A stretch of DNA of 7,964 nucleotides from Clostridia bacterium (lineage in GTDB: Bacteria; Bacillota; Clostridia; Saccharofermentanales; UBA5734), in the NCBI GenBank assembly GCA_018056585.1, contig JAGPFK010000048.1, positions 1 to 7,964 of the forward strand, in the 5' to 3' direction. Position numbers and translations under genes: made by a program. The notes below the pieces were generated by a model, which saw only the letters and a list, made by a program, of their open reading frames with translations, had not been told where the DNA came from and did no database searches. Each line of letters begins with the position of its first letter. Position 1 is the first letter of the stretch. This document shows, piece after piece, positions 5,494 through 7,964 of this stretch.

Positions 5494-6888
5494 TCAATTT
5501 TCTCCGCGGCGATTCTTCAATTCTTCCACAACCTTCGCATGTGTTTTCCGGTCGATCGGATATCTGATGAGCATTGGAATGGAAATGCCAAGGCAGATAA
5601 CCGGCAGAAGAGCAAACAGCACACGGATGCCCGCCAGGGCTGTTTGAGTCTGCTCAACGTTTTCCACATAGCCGCACCATTCCAGCACCCATCCGCTCAG
5701 AGCCATTGCGAATGCCCCGGAAATCTTTCCGCTCAAAGACCACACACCGTAAAAAATTCCTTCACGCCGTTCCCCTGTCAGCAGTTCGTCATATTCGATC
5801 ACATCCGGAATCATGGCATGCGGGCATATCCACTGAGCGGAGAAGCCTAGCCCCGCCAGGACAGCAATCGCGTAAATGAAGAGAGTCTGCCTTTGCGGCA
5901 GAAAAAACGCAACCAGAAGCGCCGTAGATGCGATACCCATGCCCAAAGCGTAGGTCTTTGCTTTTCCGATCCTGTCGCACGCCTTTGAACAGGGCACAAG
6001 GCACAGCCCCAGAGTCAGAAGCATAATGATCATAATCAGGCTGGTCTGGGACTCCATGACAAGCTGGTACTTGACAAAATACGGCATCATGGTTGTTACC
6101 AGCGTAAACCCGACCGACATAATCATGGCAATTCCCAGATACTGCACAAAAGGCTTGTTCCGAAAAACATCCTTCACGGCAGCGGACGCGGGAAGTTTGC
6201 TTGGTGCGTCATTCACCGCTGGCTTCTGCTTCACTGTCAACCCGGTAAATAAAGTGGTGAGCGCTCCCAGCATCCCGAAAATCAGGCCGGTCATGCTCCA
6301 TGACATGCGGGCATCCAGTCCGTCGGACTGAAAAGCCGCGGCCAAAACAGTCATGATGCCGGCTCCAAAAATATATCCAAGCACATTGAATACCATGCGC
6401 GTCGTTGCAATCCGTGTTCGTTCGTCGTAGTCCGTGGTGATTTCCGCCGTCATGGAATAATAGGCCAGCACAACGAAAGTGTTGAAGGTATCATATAGCA
6501 GAAAACTGCCGAGAATCGCGAAAAACGCGGCGGTTCCTTTCAGTCCGGCGGGAAGTGAAAACACAAGCCAGAATGTCAGCCCCATAGGAATTGACATGAA
6601 AATCAGATACGGCCGACGCCGTCCCCAGCGTGACTTTGTCCGGTCGCACCAGTATCCGCACAATATGTCGTTCACCATGTCCCAAGTCAGCTTTCCGACC
6701 AACATGGCTGTACCAGCCAGTCCCGCATTGATGCCGACCACATCCGTGTAATAAAACAGCATATAGAACTGAATGGCAGCGCACAGCGCCGACTGTCCAA
6801 AATCCGCCACTCCAAGACAGATTCTCGTTCTCCGCGATACAGTTTCTTTTCCAGCAACTGTGCTGACAAACCCATTTTGTTTTTTCAT
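5494..6888 (-). CDS. GPH-family (MelB-like) MFS cation symporter
   Basis: This 464-residue membrane protein belongs to the glycoside-pentoside-hexuronide:cation symporters (MFS_2), normally 440-500 residues with 12 helices. Seen: FYYTDVVGINAGLAGTAMLV (45-64), WDMVND (69-74), the cytoplasmic loop DRTKSRWGRRRPYL (82-95), DYDERTR after helix 4 (153-159), and a second half with the PDVIEYDELLTGERREGIFYG motif region. Asp70 and Asp74 correspond to the MelB cation-site residues Asp55 and Asp59. By eye alignment the two MelB sugar-binding aspartates (Asp19, Asp124) correspond to Ser33 and Asn136, so the substrate need not be a melibiose-like galactoside. The ATG at 6888 overlaps the stop of the oxidoreductase gene (ATGA), with AGGAGAA inside that gene as ribosome site, so the two are translationally coupled. 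Substrate unknown. Confidence 0.92.
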   Translation of the reverse strand: MKKQNGFVSTVAGKETVSRRTRICLGVADFGQSALCAAIQFYMLFYYTDVVGINAGLAGTAMLVGKLTWDMVNDILCGYWCDRTKSRWGRRRPYLIFMSIPMGLTFWLVFSLPAGLKGTAAFFAILGSFLLYDTFNTFVVLAYYSMTAEITTDYDERTRIATTRMVFNVLGYIFGAGIMTVLAAAFQSDGLDARMSWSMTGLIFGMLGALTTLFTGLTVKQKPAVNDAPSKLPASAAVKDVFRNKPFVQYLGIAMIMSVGFTLVTTMMPYFVKYQLVMESQTSLIMIIMLLTLGLCLVPCSKACDRIGKAKTYALGMGIASTALLVAFFLPQRQTLFIYAIAVLAGLGFSAQWICPHAMIPDVIEYDELLTGERREGIFYGVWSLSGKISGAFAMALSGWVLEWCGYVENVEQTQTALAGIRVLFALLPVICLGISIPMLIRYPIDRKTHAKVVEELKNRRGEN

Positions 6889-7964
6889 GATTTCTTCTCC
6901 TCACCTTCAGCAATGGTTCCGACTTTCTTCCACAAAGAATCTGCGCGGACGCACCATTCCCCGAAGCCGTCCGGAGAGGACGGGTACGTGTCATACAGTT
7001 TTTCGACAGCCTCTGCGTCGCTGGACGCCTTCTGAAGCGAACGGATTGTCCTGAAGCTCATCTTTCCGCTGAGAAGGCCACCGATCAATGTCCAGATCAT
7101 ATAGCGGGTTTCTTCTTTCGTCAGATTCAGGCCAGCTTCCATATTCGCGAACAGTTTTCTTGAAAACACAATATCCTTCCGGAACATGAATTCATTTTCT
7201 TCTGGACTGGACTTTGTTACGTTTACCAGAGTCGCGAGCAGAGAGGCAAAAGCCTTTCCCTGCGCTTCCTGGTATCTCTTGTTAACCGGCCAGAGGTTTT
7301 CACACGTCAGAGGCTTCCCCTCCTTCGCCAGGGAACCGATCACATCGGCGGCAATTTCTGCCTGAGCCATGGATGAAGCGCACCCTTCCCCCGTTGATGG
7401 ATTGGTCAAACAGGCAGCGTCGCCCATCACAATGAAATGATCCGTTACGAAGGAATACAGCGGTCGGTGGTACGGAGTTCTGCCTTTTTCTACTTTTTCC
7501 ACTTCATACTCCGGCAGCTTCACATGTTTTCTGAATTCCCGGTGCATCTTTTCACAATAATCAAAACTGAAACAGGCACCCGTTCCAACAATTGCCCCGT
7601 CCGGATTCTGCTGGGGAGCCTCCCATGATTTCCAGTAAGGCCACGAATGGCAGTAATTCACCGGTTCGTGCTTTTCCTTGTAATGAACGTACCAGAGAAT
7701 CACAAAGAACATATCTTCCGGTGAAAGGACAAAATTCTCCACGTTGGCGGAAGCAGGCAGTTTCGTGCGGCCAACAGCCGGAATGCCTGAACAGTCTGCA
7801 ACGATTTCTGCATGGACTTCCCCGCCGGTAAACTTCACACCGGCGATCCTATCATTTTCCAACAAAAAATCCTCAAATGGCGTTTCAAACCGGATGACTG
7901 CCCCCGCTTCCTGCGCCCAGTCGAGAAGCCTGAGGATATATATATGCTTGTGCATGCCGACAAC
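6885..7964 (-). CDS. FAD-dependent oxidoreductase, geranylgeranyl-reductase-like family, 5' end cut by window edge
   Basis: 359 codons are visible; the frame runs through the right edge (the Met at 7955 is internal), so the N-terminal dinucleotide-binding GxGxxG part is missing. The visible part starts in the typical HIYILRLLDWAQEAGAVIRF segment, followed by EIVADCSGIPAVGR, the second FAD-contact motif. The diagnostic FAD-binding stretch FIVMGDAACLTNPSTGEG lies about 175 residues in from that Met, followed by a helix with AQAEIAAD. This arrangement is that of the group containing geranylgeranyl reductases and FixC-like flavoproteins, which reduce or oxidise varied small molecules and lipids. 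The stop TGA at 6885-6887 overlaps the transporter start, so the pair forms one unit, and the enzyme probably acts on what the transporter imports. The exact reaction cannot be read from the sequence. Confidence 0.88.
   Translation of the reverse strand, partial: VVGMHKHIYILRLLDWAQEAGAVIRFETPFEDFLLENDRIAGVKFTGGEVHAEIVADCSGIPAVGRTKLPASANVENFVLSPEDMFFVILWYVHYKEKHEPVNYCHSWPYWKSWEAPQQNPDGAIVGTGACFSFDYCEKMHREFRKHVKLPEYEVEKVEKGRTPYHRPLYSFVTDHFIVMGDAACLTNPSTGEGCASSMAQAEIAADVIGSLAKEGKPLTCENLWPVNKRYQEAQGKAFASLLATLVNVTKSSPEENEFMFRKDIVFSRKLFANMEAGLNLTKEETRYMIWTLIGGLLSGKMSFRTIRSLQKASSDAEAVEKLYDTYPSSPDGFGEWCVRADSLWKKVGTIAEGEEKKS

Noticed and set aside
5482..5850. Plus-strand frame of 122 codons
   Set aside because: It lies antisense inside the transporter gene, has low-complexity composition and no domain; it is a shadow of that gene.
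6491..6994. Minus-strand frame of 167 codons crossing the transporter start
   Set aside because: It overlaps two well-supported coding regions in another frame, and its sequence is a frame-shifted reading of them.
1..7964. CRISPR array, tRNA or rRNA genes
   Set aside because: No regularly spaced repeats, no tRNA cloverleaf or conserved rRNA stretch was seen in any part of the window.

Overview
The window looks like chromosomal DNA of a low-to-mid GC Gram-positive bacterium (Bacillota; Erysipelotrichia or Clostridia are my guess). The reasons are the ECF-type thiamine transporter ThiT under a TPP riboswitch, the Asp/Glu-tRNA amidotransferase genes gatC-gatA, Shine-Dalgarno sites such as AGGAGG, and sigma-A-like promoters. 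Every convincing gene is on the minus strand, so transcription runs from high to low coordinates.

Right part (7964 to 5494): a two-gene unit. An FAD-dependent oxidoreductase of the geranylgeranyl-reductase-like family, cut by the right edge, overlaps by four bases (ATGA) a 12-helix GPH/MelB-type MFS transporter. The transporter keeps the MelB cation-site aspartates, but both MelB sugar-site aspartates appear replaced. Together the genes suggest import of an unidentified small molecule and its redox conversion.

Middle (5493 to about 4647): roughly 850 bases without an intact gene. It holds a frameshifted fragment that reads like the N-terminus of an IS5-family transposase, a perfect 16-bp palindrome, and an unrecognised 111-codon ORF with no ribosome binding site.

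Centre (4646 to 3814): a compact thiamine-uptake unit with a strong promoter, a textbook TPP aptamer, an expression platform of competing hairpins (one a terminator shape, one hiding the Shine-Dalgarno), and thiT.

Left part (about 3782 to 1): a likely operon with a candidate extended -10 promoter, a U-tailed hairpin right at the predicted transcript start, an Eis-like GNAT acetyltransferase, an unrecognised 220-residue protein, gatC, and gatA (cut by the left edge). Spacing is very tight: a 14-base overlap, then 10 bases, then 17 bases. GatA is recognisable over its whole visible length, but several active-site residues have changed: the catalytic Lys is Asn, three residues of the amidase signature are missing, and a glutamine-site Asp is Asn. 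This makes it a divergent, possibly glutaminase-inactive paralogue. That operon is the most unusual part of the window.
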